Assembly: GCA_946479785.1 (NCBI GenBank)
Contig: CAMLHQ010000015.1
Span: forward strand, 1 to 53,127
DNA length: 53,127 nt
Direction of reading: 5' to 3'
Origin: an uncultured Nitrospira sp.
GTDB lineage: Bacteria; Nitrospirota; Nitrospiria; Nitrospirales; Nitrospiraceae
Shown piece after piece: positions 1 through 7,569 of this stretch (position 1 is its first letter; the number at the start of each line of letters is the position of its first letter). The notes under the pieces were generated by a model that searched no databases, was not told where the DNA came from, and was given only the letters and a program-made list of their open reading frames with translations. The position numbers were made by a program, and so were the translations under genes.

Positions 1-300
1 GAAGGAGGAAAAGCACCACTGGTGGCCAACATGACCGAATTCGGCAAGACTCCATACCTGAGCGTGGGCGAGTTCGAGGATCTCGGCTATCGTCTCGTGC
101 TGTTCCCCGTCACGGCCCTGCGCATGGCGACAAAGGCCATCGACCAGATGCTCTCGGAGCTGAAAAGCCGGGGTTCGCAGCGCGACCTCCTGGGTCAGAT
201 GTACACCAGGCAACAGCTCTATGACCTGCTGCGGTATGCGGAGTACGAGCAACGTGATCGGCACTTTCACTCAACGGATGATGACCATGCAGACGGTTGA
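1..300 (+). CDS. prpB: 2-methylisocitrate lyase, C-terminal part (5' end outside window)
   Basis: PrpB splits 2-methylisocitrate into pyruvate and succinate, the last step of the cytosolic methylcitrate cycle for propionyl-CoA. The frame is open from base 1 and ends in TGA at 298-300, leaving the last 99 residues. The stretch PLVANMTEFGKTP and the following S-V-x-E-F-x-x-L-G-Y-x-x-V-L-F-P-V-T-A-L-R match the C-terminal core of the isocitrate lyase/PEP mutase superfamily as seen in PrpB. The internal ATG at 31 is not a start; the gene clearly continues upstream. The neighbouring citrate synthase of PrpC type, only one base downstream, supports PrpB over a plain isocitrate lyase. The catalytic cysteine loop lies outside the window. 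Confidence 0.88.
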   Translation, partial: EGGKAPLVANMTEFGKTPYLSVGEFEDLGYRLVLFPVTALRMATKAIDQMLSELKSRGSQRDLLGQMYTRQQLYDLLRYAEYEQRDRHFHSTDDDHADG

Positions 301-301
301 G

Positions 302-1444
302 ATGACAAACAATCAGCGGTACAGCCCGGGCCTCGACGGAGTCCTCGCTGGTGAAACGGCCTTGTGCCATGTGGATGAAGGCGAGGGAGGCCTGCGATAC
401 TGCGGATACGCGGTCAGCGATTTAGCGGACAAGGCGACCTTCGAGGAGGTGGCCTATCTGCTGCTTTACGGCAAGCTGCCGACACACAGGGAGTTGAAAG
501 GTTTCGCGGCACAGGTTGCGGCACAGTCCACTCTGCCCGGCCCTGTCGAAACGTTTCTTGGCACGATCCCTCCTACTTCGCATCCGATGGACATTCTGAG
601 GACTAGTGTTTCGCTGCTGGGGATGACCGATGCGGATGCCGGGGACAATTCCCACGAGGCGAACGTTCGCAAATCACTCCGATTACTGGCGCAAATCCCT
701 CTGATCATCGCGAAAGCCCATCGATTCGCGAATGGGACACTCCTCGTGCAGCCACGCGCTGATATGAGCTTCGCCGAGAGACTCCTCCACATGCTCACGG
801 GCAGGAGCGGTGACGACACAGCGAAAGCCATGGCCCGCGTGCTTGATCGGTCACTCACGCTCTATGCGGAACATGAATTCAACGCCTCCACCTTCTCGGC
901 CCGTGTGACTGCCTCGACGATGACGGATCTGCATTCAGCCATCACCTCGGCAATCGGCACACTCAAAGGGCCGCTCCACGGGGGAGCCAATGAGGCTGTC
1001 GCAGAAATGTTTGTCGACATCAAGAGTCCAGAGCGAGCGGAACGGTGGGTACGGGAGGCTCTCGCCAAGAAACGCCGGATCATGGGATTCGGCCATCGCG
1101 TCCTCAAGAAAGGTGACGCGCGTTCGGCGATCATCCAGCAGCAGGCAGAGTCATTGAGCCGGATATGCGGTGACAGCCGTTGGTTTGAGATTGCGACCAC
1201 CGTCGATCGTCTCATGCAGCAGGTGAAAGGCCTCTATCCCAATCTCGACTTCTATACGGCCGTGGCCTACCTCCTCATGGGCATTCCGCGCCAACTCTAT
1301 ACGCCGGTCTTCGTCTGCTCGCGCATCACCGGCTGGTGCGCCCACGTCATCGAACAGCAGGATCACAACCGGTTGATCAGGCCCCGCGCGCTCTACACGG
1401 GACCGTCGATGAGGGAGTATGTCTCCATTGATCGCCGTCACTGA
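302..1444 (+). CDS. prpC: 2-methylcitrate synthase / citrate synthase family
   Basis: Condenses propionyl-CoA with oxaloacetate to 2-methylcitrate in the cytosol. The 380-residue length is that of short bacterial PrpC/citrate synthase. The three catalytic residues are visible: His226 in GPLHGGANE, His265 in GFGHRVLKKGD and Asp316 in NLDFYTAV. Their spacing (39 and 51 residues) fits the PrpC subtype. The start at 302 is one base after the prpB stop; an ATG at 287 that overlaps prpB is also possible and would add five residues. Neither has a strong ribosome site, so translational coupling to prpB is likely. Side activity as an ordinary citrate synthase cannot be excluded from sequence. The position next to prpB makes the propionate role the better reading. 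Confidence 0.85.
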   Translation: MTNNQRYSPGLDGVLAGETALCHVDEGEGGLRYCGYAVSDLADKATFEEVAYLLLYGKLPTHRELKGFAAQVAAQSTLPGPVETFLGTIPPTSHPMDILRTSVSLLGMTDADAGDNSHEANVRKSLRLLAQIPLIIAKAHRFANGTLLVQPRADMSFAERLLHMLTGRSGDDTAKAMARVLDRSLTLYAEHEFNASTFSARVTASTMTDLHSAITSAIGTLKGPLHGGANEAVAEMFVDIKSPERAERWVREALAKKRRIMGFGHRVLKKGDARSAIIQQQAESLSRICGDSRWFEIATTVDRLMQQVKGLYPNLDFYTAVAYLLMGIPRQLYTPVFVCSRITGWCAHVIEQQDHNRLIRPRALYTGPSMREYVSIDRRH

Positions 1445-3155
1445 GCATATCGCGCAGGCACGGCGGATGGACGGTGATTCCCTGACGTTGCCCTGGAGTT
1501 CGTTCGCGGACTTCTTCAAATCCCGCATTTATGATCGGGAGCTGGTCAATCGACCGTTTTTGACCTACTACGACGACGACCGGCAGCTCCATTACACGTA
1601 CAGCTATGCCGAGTTCGGCACAGTTGTCCAACAGACGGCCGGCTTTCTTCACGATCAGGTCGGTCTCCGGCGCGGAGACCGCCTGGCGACGATCCTGTTC
1701 AACCATGATGTCACCGTGGTGCTGTATTTTGCCGCATGGATTTTGGGAATCACGGTCGTGCCGATCAACGTGGAAGAACCAACAGATAAGAAACGCTTTA
1801 TCCTGGAGCATTCGGAGGCCTCAGCGGTCTGTTGTTGGCACAGTTACCTCGAGGAAGTGAACGAACTTCAGCCAAACCTGCCCGTCTTGCGGCATGTGGT
1901 TGCACTGAATGACGAAGGTTTCTTGGGAGGCCCGGGGCACTGGGCTAGAGGCAAGAGGGAAGCGGCCTCTATGCCTGCTCGCCTCACGCCTCATGCCTCC
2001 AGCCTGGCTGATGAAGCGCTTATCGTCTACACATCCGGAACTACAGGCCCGCCCAAAGGGGTGGTCCTGACCGCGGAGAATCTGTTGATCGACGCCGATG
2101 CGATCGCCGACTGGCATCGCTTCAACGTGAACGATCGTTTGATGTGTGTGCTCCCGATCCATCATGTGAACGGAATGGTGGTCACGCTCATCACCCCCTT
2201 TTATTGCAAAGGAAGCGTCGTCCTGAATCGCAAATTCAAAAGCACGACCTTCTGGCGAAAAATCCACGAGGAGCAGGTCACCTGCGTCAGCGTTGTCCCC
2301 ACCTTGCTCGAGTTTCTCCTCGATGGGAACGAAAATTTGACTGCGTACCAGCTTGACCGTTTTGGTGGCTTTATCTGCGGTGCGGGCCCATTACTCAAAG
2401 ACACGGCCCTACGCTTCGAAGAGCGATTTCATTTTCCGATCCGACATGGCTACGGCTTATCGGAAACGACCTGTTATTCCTGTTTTCTCCCGAATGATCT
2501 GTCGTTGGAGGAACACCGTCACTGGCTTAGAAACTACGAGTTTCCCTCTATCGGTGTACCGTTGCGGCATAACTCGATGAGCATCCTGAACGATCATGGG
2601 CAGCCGCTGCCTGAACTGTCGCGTGGAGAAATTTGCATCCGTGGTAGGACCGTCTGCAACGGGTACTTCAAGCGGGACGACGCCAATGAAGAGTCATTCA
2701 AATGGGGCTGGTTCCGTTCGGGCGACGAGGGATTCTACGCGCGAGACAAACAGGGCCGACCGTTTTTCTTTATTTCAGGCCGTCTGAAGGAATTGATCAT
2801 TCGAGGCGGCGTCAATATCTCTCCCCTTGAAATTGACGACGCGTTGAAGAGTCATCCGCTCGTCCAATTCGCAATGGCTGTGCCGTTCGATCACCGCTAC
2901 TACGGGGAGGAGATCGCCGCTTATGTGGTCCCGCGCGACGGCAACTCTCTGCCGATCGAGTCGGATCTGCTTGAGCACTGCCGCCGATTGCTCCCGTTCT
3001 CCAAGTGTCCCAAGGTCATTCTTTTGGGGCGAGACGTTCCTTACACTTCTACAGGCAAGCCCAAACGCCTGGAGTTGAAAACCCGCCTGGCTTCAACGTT
3101 GGCTGCCTACCGGGATCATCAATTCAAGGAAGAACAGATAATCGTGGCCAACTAG
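1419..3155 (+). CDS. AMP-dependent acyl-CoA synthetase (fatty acid/propionate ligase family)
   Basis: Member of the adenylate-forming (ANL) superfamily that activates a carboxylic acid with ATP and CoA. Seen in the 578-residue protein are the P-loop YTSGTTGPPKGV near residue 204, GYGLSETT near 346, the GWFRSGDEG/GRLKELIIRGG hinge region near 430-460 and the C-terminal catalytic lysine in STGKPKRL near 547. It overlaps the 3' end of prpC by 26 bases and has GAGGGAG just before its ATG, so it belongs to the same operon. The substrate is inferred: propionate or a short/medium-chain acid whose product enters the methylcitrate cycle. A stretch at about residues 176-196 (bases 1945-2005) has low-complexity, repeat-like DNA and looks like an in-frame insertion just before the P-loop. 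Confidence 0.82.
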   Translation: MSPLIAVTEHIAQARRMDGDSLTLPWSSFADFFKSRIYDRELVNRPFLTYYDDDRQLHYTYSYAEFGTVVQQTAGFLHDQVGLRRGDRLATILFNHDVTVVLYFAAWILGITVVPINVEEPTDKKRFILEHSEASAVCCWHSYLEEVNELQPNLPVLRHVVALNDEGFLGGPGHWARGKREAASMPARLTPHASSLADEALIVYTSGTTGPPKGVVLTAENLLIDADAIADWHRFNVNDRLMCVLPIHHVNGMVVTLITPFYCKGSVVLNRKFKSTTFWRKIHEEQVTCVSVVPTLLEFLLDGNENLTAYQLDRFGGFICGAGPLLKDTALRFEERFHFPIRHGYGLSETTCYSCFLPNDLSLEEHRHWLRNYEFPSIGVPLRHNSMSILNDHGQPLPELSRGEICIRGRTVCNGYFKRDDANEESFKWGWFRSGDEGFYARDKQGRPFFFISGRLKELIIRGGVNISPLEIDDALKSHPLVQFAMAVPFDHRYYGEEIAAYVVPRDGNSLPIESDLLEHCRRLLPFSKCPKVILLGRDVPYTSTGKPKRLELKTRLASTLAAYRDHQFKEEQIIVAN

Positions 3156-3606
3156 GACCTCACGAGAATAGGGTTGGGCGGAAAGATCAGGGGATCTTTC
3201 CATGAGCGCTTGTCGCTGACCTTTGGAGCGAAGAACCGCTAGTCGGATCTTCTTTTTGCTGTGCTTATTTTGTGCTCGAAGCGGAGCGAAAAGACTAAAA
3301 CGTACAGAAATGGCTGCAACGGATAGAAGCGTCTAAGCTCCGGAAATTTTATAAAAAAGCGGGAAACCAGAGTTCAGACAGGGAGTTAGAAAGTTATCCT
3401 AATCAGCCTTCGAACCCGCAGGTCGCAGGTTCATTTCCTGCCGGGCGCACCAGCCATATCAGACCCCCTTTGGCTTCAACTAGTTAGTCGAAATCAAACT
3501 TTCCCCCTTCTACGCGGTATTGTCCCCCCGCGAAAGCTGCATAGATTCTCAAAGTTTCTAGCTGTAGCTTAAAAGAGGATACATAAGAGACGGGAGGGTC
3601 CAAGGA
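3156..3606. other. Intergenic region of 450 bases with a tRNA scar
   Basis: No convincing gene. It holds the truncated tRNA-Arg described separately at 3418-3452. A plus-strand frame stays open from about 3301 to 3486 but has no start codon after the upstream stop and no recognisable family, so I treat it as decayed DNA. The base composition is more AT-rich than the flanking genes (runs such as ttttataaaaaa), which fits foreign or decaying sequence. Confidence 0.5.
3418..3452 (+). pseudogene. 3' half of a tRNA-Arg (T-arm, acceptor strand, CCA): probable att-site remnant
   Basis: Bases 3425-3429 (GCAGG) pair with 3437-3441 (CCTGC) around the seven-base loop TTCATTT, which is a T-arm. It is followed by the seven-base acceptor strand CGGGCGC, a discriminator A and an encoded CCA at 3450-3452. 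The matching 5' acceptor strand GCGCCCG and a D-arm are absent upstream, and the bases in the anticodon-arm position do not pair. The acceptor sequence and the GCAGGTCGCAGG variable/T-arm region are those of a bacterial tRNA-Arg. A 3' tRNA fragment of this kind is the usual scar of an integrase-mediated element, here apparently lost. Simple decay of a duplicated tRNA is the alternative. Confidence 0.65.
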
Positions 3607-3765
3607 GTGGTATCCTATAACCAGGATAGATCTTCAGAAGGGAGGCTCCCGGACCACGGATCAAGGCATGTCTGGACAAGGCATTGCCCCTGCTGTGGAC
3701 GTTGGTTGACGAAGCACGATCCGATTGCTCCATGGATCTGCACCTGCGGGTGGCATACTCGATAA
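3607..3765 (+). CDS. Small putative zinc-ribbon protein (52 aa)
   Basis: I do not recognise a named family. The frame starts at GTG 3607, eight bases after GGGAGG, a good ribosome site, and ends with TAA at 3763-3765. The C-terminal half holds two cysteine pairs, HCPCCGRW and ICTCGWH, about 20 residues apart, with flanking Trp and His residues. This pattern suggests a minimal zinc ribbon. The N-terminal half is polar with no recognisable motif. It lies between the tRNA scar and another small ORF 30 bases downstream, so both may form one short transcript. Function unknown; being real rests on the cysteine pattern and the ribosome site. Confidence 0.5.
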   Translation: MVSYNQDRSSEGRLPDHGSRHVWTRHCPCCGRWLTKHDPIAPWICTCGWHTR

Positions 3766-3795
3766 ACGCCACCCTCGCCTAAGAGGGGGGAAAGT

Positions 3796-3942
3796 ATGAA
3801 TCACATCATCCTCCACGATATACGGGCCGGGTTTTTCCTACTCATGGGTTTGGCCATGCTGGCCATGATTTGTGCGGTTGCGGCATTGAGCACGGTCATG
3901 CGTCCCGTGCGCTGGGCTGACCGACGGTCGGCTCAATTTTAG
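3796..3942 (+). CDS. Small single-pass membrane protein (48 aa)
   Basis: ATG at 3796 follows the purine-rich GAGGGGGGAAAG with correct spacing; the stop is TAG at 3940-3942. After about 11 residues comes one hydrophobic segment of roughly 25 residues (GFFLLMGLAMLAMICAVAAL). A basic tail follows, with three arginines and an aspartate. The topology is probably N-out, positive-inside. No family is recognised. It begins 30 bases after the putative zinc-ribbon ORF and is likely cotranscribed. It is too short for usual length cut-offs but has both a translation signal and a clean transmembrane helix. Confidence 0.5.
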   Translation: MNHIILHDIRAGFFLLMGLAMLAMICAVAALSTVMRPVRWADRRSAQF

Positions 3943-4144
3943 ATGGACTACTCCGAAGTCCACTCACTGCCGCAAAAATAAGCCCTCGCGCCAAAATCTA
4001 CGCGCCGTCCCCTAAATTACTGGTTAGAATTCTCTGATAATTCAACAGGATTGAGGCACGCTCCTCTCCAGGCACGAGTATGGGGAACCGGTGCTATAGT
4101 TGTCCTAGTACAGTTTCACAACACAAAAATTTAATGGGGGATGT

Positions 4145-4804
4145 ATGAAGCCCAGTCTCGGGAAAATCGCTCTAGTTGCGGCTTTAGGTATAGGTTTACT
4201 GGGCGCGCAGGGATGCAGCATGAAATGGTTGCAGTCGGACGGCGACCAGACGGCAGGTGGATCTGGAGGGAATGGTCAAGGTGTCAATCCCGATTTCCCC
4301 GCAATGGGCCAGGGTAGTTCCCGCGGCGAGTTAAGTGGATTTTCACAAAACCCCTCCGATGAATACCTGTCACACGGCGGCGGTATAGCCTCCGTCTCGC
4401 CAGCCTATAGCGGTATCCGACAGCACGCGGAACTGACGAAAGAAGAAAAAGCTGCGATGGAAGCTGGCTTGCAAGATGTCTTCTTTGGGTACGACCAATG
4501 GACGTTGTCTGACTCAGGAATGGACGCACTGAATCACAATGCCAAGTGGTTGAAAGAGCATCCTGGTGCCGTGCTGAAAGTTGAAGGTCACTGCGACGAA
4601 CGGGGGACGTCAGACTACAACATGGTGCTCGGTGACAAGCGCTCCAAGAGCGCCCGCAGCTATCTCACCGAGATGGGGATCAGCCCTAAGCAAGTAGGAA
4701 TCGTCTCTTATGGCAAAGAACGCCCATTTTGCATGGAACACGACGAGTCCTGTTATCAGCAAAATCGTCGTGGACATGTCTTGTTGACCGTCAAGAAGAA
4801 ATAG
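4145..4804 (+). CDS. pal: Peptidoglycan-associated lipoprotein (OmpA/Pal family)
   Basis: Outer-membrane lipoprotein that grips peptidoglycan and, with Tol proteins, constricts the envelope during division. Residues 1-24 are a lipoprotein signal ending in the lipobox LLGAQGC, so the mature protein begins at Cys24. A Gly/Ser-rich linker runs to about residue 95. The OmpA-like peptidoglycan-binding domain fills the rest, with FGYDQWTL, VEGHCDERGTSDYN and the QNRRGHV end typical of Pal. The length of 219 residues is a little above the usual 170-190 because of the linker. GGGGG lies just before the ATG. No tol genes are adjacent, unlike in Proteobacteria. An intrinsic terminator follows directly, so it appears to be a single-gene transcript. 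Confidence 0.9.
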   Translation: MKPSLGKIALVAALGIGLLGAQGCSMKWLQSDGDQTAGGSGGNGQGVNPDFPAMGQGSSRGELSGFSQNPSDEYLSHGGGIASVSPAYSGIRQHAELTKEEKAAMEAGLQDVFFGYDQWTLSDSGMDALNHNAKWLKEHPGAVLKVEGHCDERGTSDYNMVLGDKRSKSARSYLTEMGISPKQVGIVSYGKERPFCMEHDESCYQQNRRGHVLLTVKKK

Positions 4805-4827
4805 CCTGAGGCTTAGCAGCAGAGAAG

Positions 4828-4872
4828 AAGCACCCCGGCGCATTCGATTGAGAAGCGTCGGGGTGCTTTGCT
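4828..4872 (+). terminator. Intrinsic terminator after pal
   Basis: AAGCACCCCGGCG (4828-4840) pairs with CGTCGGGGTGCTT (4856-4868) over 13 base pairs with one G-T wobble, and a T-containing stretch follows. It lies 23 bases after the pal stop codon. Confidence 0.8.
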
Positions 4873-4949
4873 TCGTGGAGGATGAGGTTTGAAGGGCAAA
4901 CAACACTGGCCGAAGTAATCTTGAGCATATTGATGGAGGTTCACCCCGC

Positions 4950-5309
4950 ATGGCTGTGAGATCGCAGGCGTTGAAAAAGGAGCGTTGCACGGAAAAGAGA
5001 TTGCACCCGCGATTTACTGCCCAGTTTCGCAGCACGTTTTCAGGTGGGCAACGCGAGGGACAAGGAAAGACACTGGATCTCTCCGATGGGGGCTGTCGAA
5101 TCGAAACGGATCAACCCGTGGTCGTCGGTGCATCCTTCGAATGCCGAATCTATGCACCTGGTCTCAGTTGGCCATTGCGAATCGATGAAGCGCAGGTTCG
5201 TTGGGTAAAAGGAAAGACCTTCGGGTTAAAGTTTGTCGCCTTGCAACCGGACGAACGGGTGAAGTTAACGCAGGTCATAGCTGATCTTAAAGCAGACCCC
5301 CCCGCGTAA
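4950..5309 (+). CDS. PilZ-domain protein
   Basis: A single PilZ domain of 119 residues, the cytoplasmic receptor fold for cyclic di-GMP. The arginine motif is present as KRLHPRF (R-x-x-x-R) near residue 17. The second motif, D-x-S-x-x-G, is DLSDGG near residue 44. Both are needed for c-di-GMP contact, so binding is plausible. The C-terminal part, with VRWVKGKTFGLKF, is the usual last strand pair. GGAGG lies ten bases before the ATG. It stands alone between pal and msrA, so the regulated target is unknown. A second PilZ protein, fused to a zinc ribbon, occurs at 33472-33984. Confidence 0.85.
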   Translation: MAVRSQALKKERCTEKRLHPRFTAQFRSTFSGGQREGQGKTLDLSDGGCRIETDQPVVVGASFECRIYAPGLSWPLRIDEAQVRWVKGKTFGLKFVALQPDERVKLTQVIADLKADPPA

Positions 5310-5460
5310 GGAACGGTTCTCCTCTCACAGCTCTGTGCCATGTCATTCTCGCAGCCATCTTCTTCTCTGTGATAAAGTGCCATCACTGAGATGCAAGAAA
5401 CAACAGGCTTCCACCACAAATGACTGTTCCGATAATTGAACTGTCTGGAACAACGAGACG

Positions 5461-5997
5461 ATGAAACAAGAGATTGCCACGCTTGCCGGAGGCTGCTTTT
5501 GGTGCCTTGAAGCAGTCTACGATCAGTTAAAAGGGGTCGTCTCGGTGGAATCCGGCTACATCGGCGGACATGTAGAGCGGCCGACCTATGAGGCGGTCTG
5601 CGGAGGAGACACCGGACATGCGGAAGCAATCCGGATCACGTTTGATTCGGATCTCATAACCTATCGCGAGTTACTCGAAGTATTCTTCGTCATGCACGAC
5701 CCGACGACCTTGAACCGCCAGGGGCACGATGTCGGCACTCAATATCGATCTGGCATTTTCTATCACACTGCCGAGCAGAAGAAGATCGCTGAAGAAGTCA
5801 TTGCGTCCTTCACAAAAGAACCGGTCCATAAGAACCCCATCCTCACGGAGGTTGTACCGGCAACAACCTGGTATGAAGCGGAAGCCTATCACCAGGAATA
5901 CTTCGCACGGAATCCATTCCAGGGATATTGCACCGCGGTGGTGGGACCGAAAGTCGCGAAGTTCCGCAAGCTCTTTTCTGCCAAACTCAAACCCTAA
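5461..5997 (+). CDS. msrA: Peptide methionine-(S)-S-oxide reductase
   Basis: Repairs oxidised methionine in proteins using thioredoxin. GGCFWC at residues 10-15 carries the catalytic Cys12, and Cys15 follows. The stretches [25 protein letters not shown] and [10 protein letters not shown] are MsrA signatures. A cysteine in [11 protein letters not shown] near the C-terminus can act as the resolving residue. The 178-residue length is standard for a single-domain cytosolic MsrA without MsrB fusion. Its stop overlaps the stop of convergent ttcA by four bases. The upstream 150 bases show no obvious promoter or strong ribosome site; the ATG at 5461 is set by the conserved N-terminus. Confidence 0.93.
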   Translation: MKQEIATLAGGCFWCLEAVYDQLKGVVSVESGYIGGHVERPTYEAVCGGDTGHAEAIRITFDSDLITYRELLEVFFVMHDPTTLNRQGHDVGTQYRSGIFYHTAEQKKIAEEVIASFTKEPVHKNPILTEVVPATTWYEAEAYHQEYFARNPFQGYCTAVVGPKVAKFRKLFSAKLKP

Positions 5998-6857
5998 GCA
6001 CCGTCCTGATCCAGCCAGGCGTCTTCGTCGCCTTCCTGGGCTTTCTCAAGATGCAAGGACGAAAAGTCGAACAGTTGCCGATCCAACAGCAGTGACGGGG
6101 CGACGTTGGACAGCGCTGCGAACATGCTGTCCGTGCAGCCAGGCACCCGGTGCTCCCATTCGCGTAAGAATGCTTTCGCCTGTTTGCGTTTGAGATCCTC
6201 TTGCGAGCCGCAAAGGTCACAGGGAATGATGGGGAATGCCCGCTGTTCCGCGTAACGCGCGAGGTCGGCCTCCCGCACGGCGGCCAGCGGACGAATGACC
6301 AGATGCCGACCGTCTTTTGAGCGCAATTTCGGAGGCATCGTTTTCAGTTTTCCGGTAAACAAAAGATTCAAGAGCAGCGTTTCGAGAATGTCGTCACGGT
6401 GATGGCCCAACGCGATTTTTGTGGCCCCCAGTTCAGTGGCGACGCGGTAGAGATGTCCGCGGCGGAGTCGAGAGCAGAGCGAGCAGGTCGTCTGTCCTTC
6501 AGGGATCAGCCGTTTGACGATCGAATAAGTGTCCCGTTCTTCGATATGGAACGGAATTCCAACCGACGTGAGATACTCAGGCAGAATATGCGCTGGAAAG
6601 CCGGGCTGTTTCTGGTCCAGGTTGACGGCAACCAGGTCGAAGCGTATCGGCGCGCGCCGTTGTAACACGAGCAAGAAATCAAGCAGGCCATAACTGTCTT
6701 TCCCGCCTGAAAGGCAGACCATGACCTTGTCGCCTGCTTCGATCAGGCCGTAGTCGCTGATCGTTTGCCCGACTTGGCGCAGTATTCGTGTTTGCAACTG
6801 TTCGGTTGCATCGTCCAATCTTGGAAATGGCTGGCGTTGAGGAGCGGTGTGGGACAT
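5994..6857 (-). CDS. ttcA: tRNA 2-thiocytidine biosynthesis protein TtcA
   Basis: Thiolates C32 in tRNA anticodon loops in an ATP-dependent, iron-sulfur-dependent reaction. The PP-loop SGGKDS is at residues 50-55. The CSLC pair near residue 130 and the CDLC pair about 90 residues later are the cluster ligands of the TtcA family. [14 protein letters not shown] is also diagnostic. I chose the ATG at 6857 (287 aa) because the family begins near here. A longer frame to 6926 would run into the divergent gene. There is no Shine-Dalgarno sequence; instead a -10 element TACAAT lies eight bases before the ATG, which points to a leaderless mRNA. It converges on msrA. Confidence 0.92.
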   Translation of the reverse strand: MSHTAPQRQPFPRLDDATEQLQTRILRQVGQTISDYGLIEAGDKVMVCLSGGKDSYGLLDFLLVLQRRAPIRFDLVAVNLDQKQPGFPAHILPEYLTSVGIPFHIEERDTYSIVKRLIPEGQTTCSLCSRLRRGHLYRVATELGATKIALGHHRDDILETLLLNLLFTGKLKTMPPKLRSKDGRHLVIRPLAAVREADLARYAEQRAFPIIPCDLCGSQEDLKRKQAKAFLREWEHRVPGCTDSMFAALSNVAPSLLLDRQLFDFSSLHLEKAQEGDEDAWLDQDGA

Positions 6858-6865
6858 CAAGTGGT

Positions 6866-6895
6866 ATTGTACGCGTCCGTTTGATCCGCTGTCGA
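6866..6895 (-). promoter_or_regulatory. Candidate ttcA promoter, leaderless arrangement
   Basis: On the minus strand TCGACA (6890-6895), an 18-base spacer and TACAAT (6866-6871). Only eight bases separate the -10 from the ATG at 6857, so transcription should begin at or within two bases of the start codon. Confidence 0.55.
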
Positions 6896-6925
6896 TCCTC
6901 GGACAGGAAGGCAGGTAAGGATACA

Positions 6926-7417
6926 ATGAAGGAATGGCAGAAGCCGATTCAGTCAGTGCTGTTTGTCTGCACGGGGAACATCTTCAGAAGTCTTGCGGCG
7001 GAACAGGCGCTGAAGATGATGCTTGGGGGGCAATCATCGTGTCTGGTCGGATCAGCCGGTATTGATGCCAACCCCCAATCCGTTCACGAATGGGTTCAGA
7101 CGAGGCTCAGCCTCAAAGGAGCCGATATCACAGGGCATGTTCAGCGCCAACTCACCCAGGAAATGATCGAGAAGACGGATCTTGTCATCGCGATGGGGCG
7201 CAACCATCAGGCGTTTATTCGCGAGCGTTTTGAGCGTGACGTGCCTCTGTTCAATCACGTGTGCTTCGAGCGCGACGAACCGATCCTTGACGTGCATGAA
7301 GCACTGCCAGAATGGGAAAAAGACCTTGAACGTGCACGCCTCTATGTCTGGTCGGTGATCGATAGGATCTGGGAAGCCACGCCCTCTCTCATCTCGCGCC
7401 TCCCCACTGTTCGATGA
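6926..7417 (+). CDS. Low-molecular-weight protein-tyrosine-phosphatase-like protein
   Basis: Belongs to the LMW-PTP/arsenate reductase fold (cytosolic, phosphocysteine mechanism). The P-loop is VCTGNIFRS, giving nucleophile Cys15 and Arg21 in the required C-x5-R spacing. The second P-loop cysteine that is usual in this family (C-x-G-N-x-C-R-S) is replaced by Phe20, so redox protection by a Cys-Cys bridge is lost. The usual DP general-acid motif is not clear; D-V-H-E occurs at the expected place near residue 115. The start at 6926 follows GCAGGTAAGG, and a longer frame would overlap ttcA. The 163-residue length is normal. Substrate unknown; the following metallopeptidase/ATP-grasp pair may or may not be linked. 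Confidence 0.75.
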   Translation: MKEWQKPIQSVLFVCTGNIFRSLAAEQALKMMLGGQSSCLVGSAGIDANPQSVHEWVQTRLSLKGADITGHVQRQLTQEMIEKTDLVIAMGRNHQAFIRERFERDVPLFNHVCFERDEPILDVHEALPEWEKDLERARLYVWSVIDRIWEATPSLISRLPTVR

Positions 7418-7569
7418 GGAGTCATGCTGCCAGTCATTCTTTGCGGTTCATTCTTGGACAGAAGCGACAATTTTCCCCAATTCTGCATCACGACTGGGAC
7501 TCGGTGAGCGAGGATCAAGGGGGAACGACGGTACGACCTGCTATATTTCTAAAAGATAATGAAGGGATT

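Noticed and set aside
3301..3486. Open frame across the tRNA scar, considered as an integrase tail
   Set aside because: No start codon after the upstream stop and no R-H-R-Y integrase residues visible.
3569..3772. Minus-strand 67-codon frame
   Set aside because: It opposes the putative zinc-ribbon ORF at 3607, has no ribosome site and no motif.
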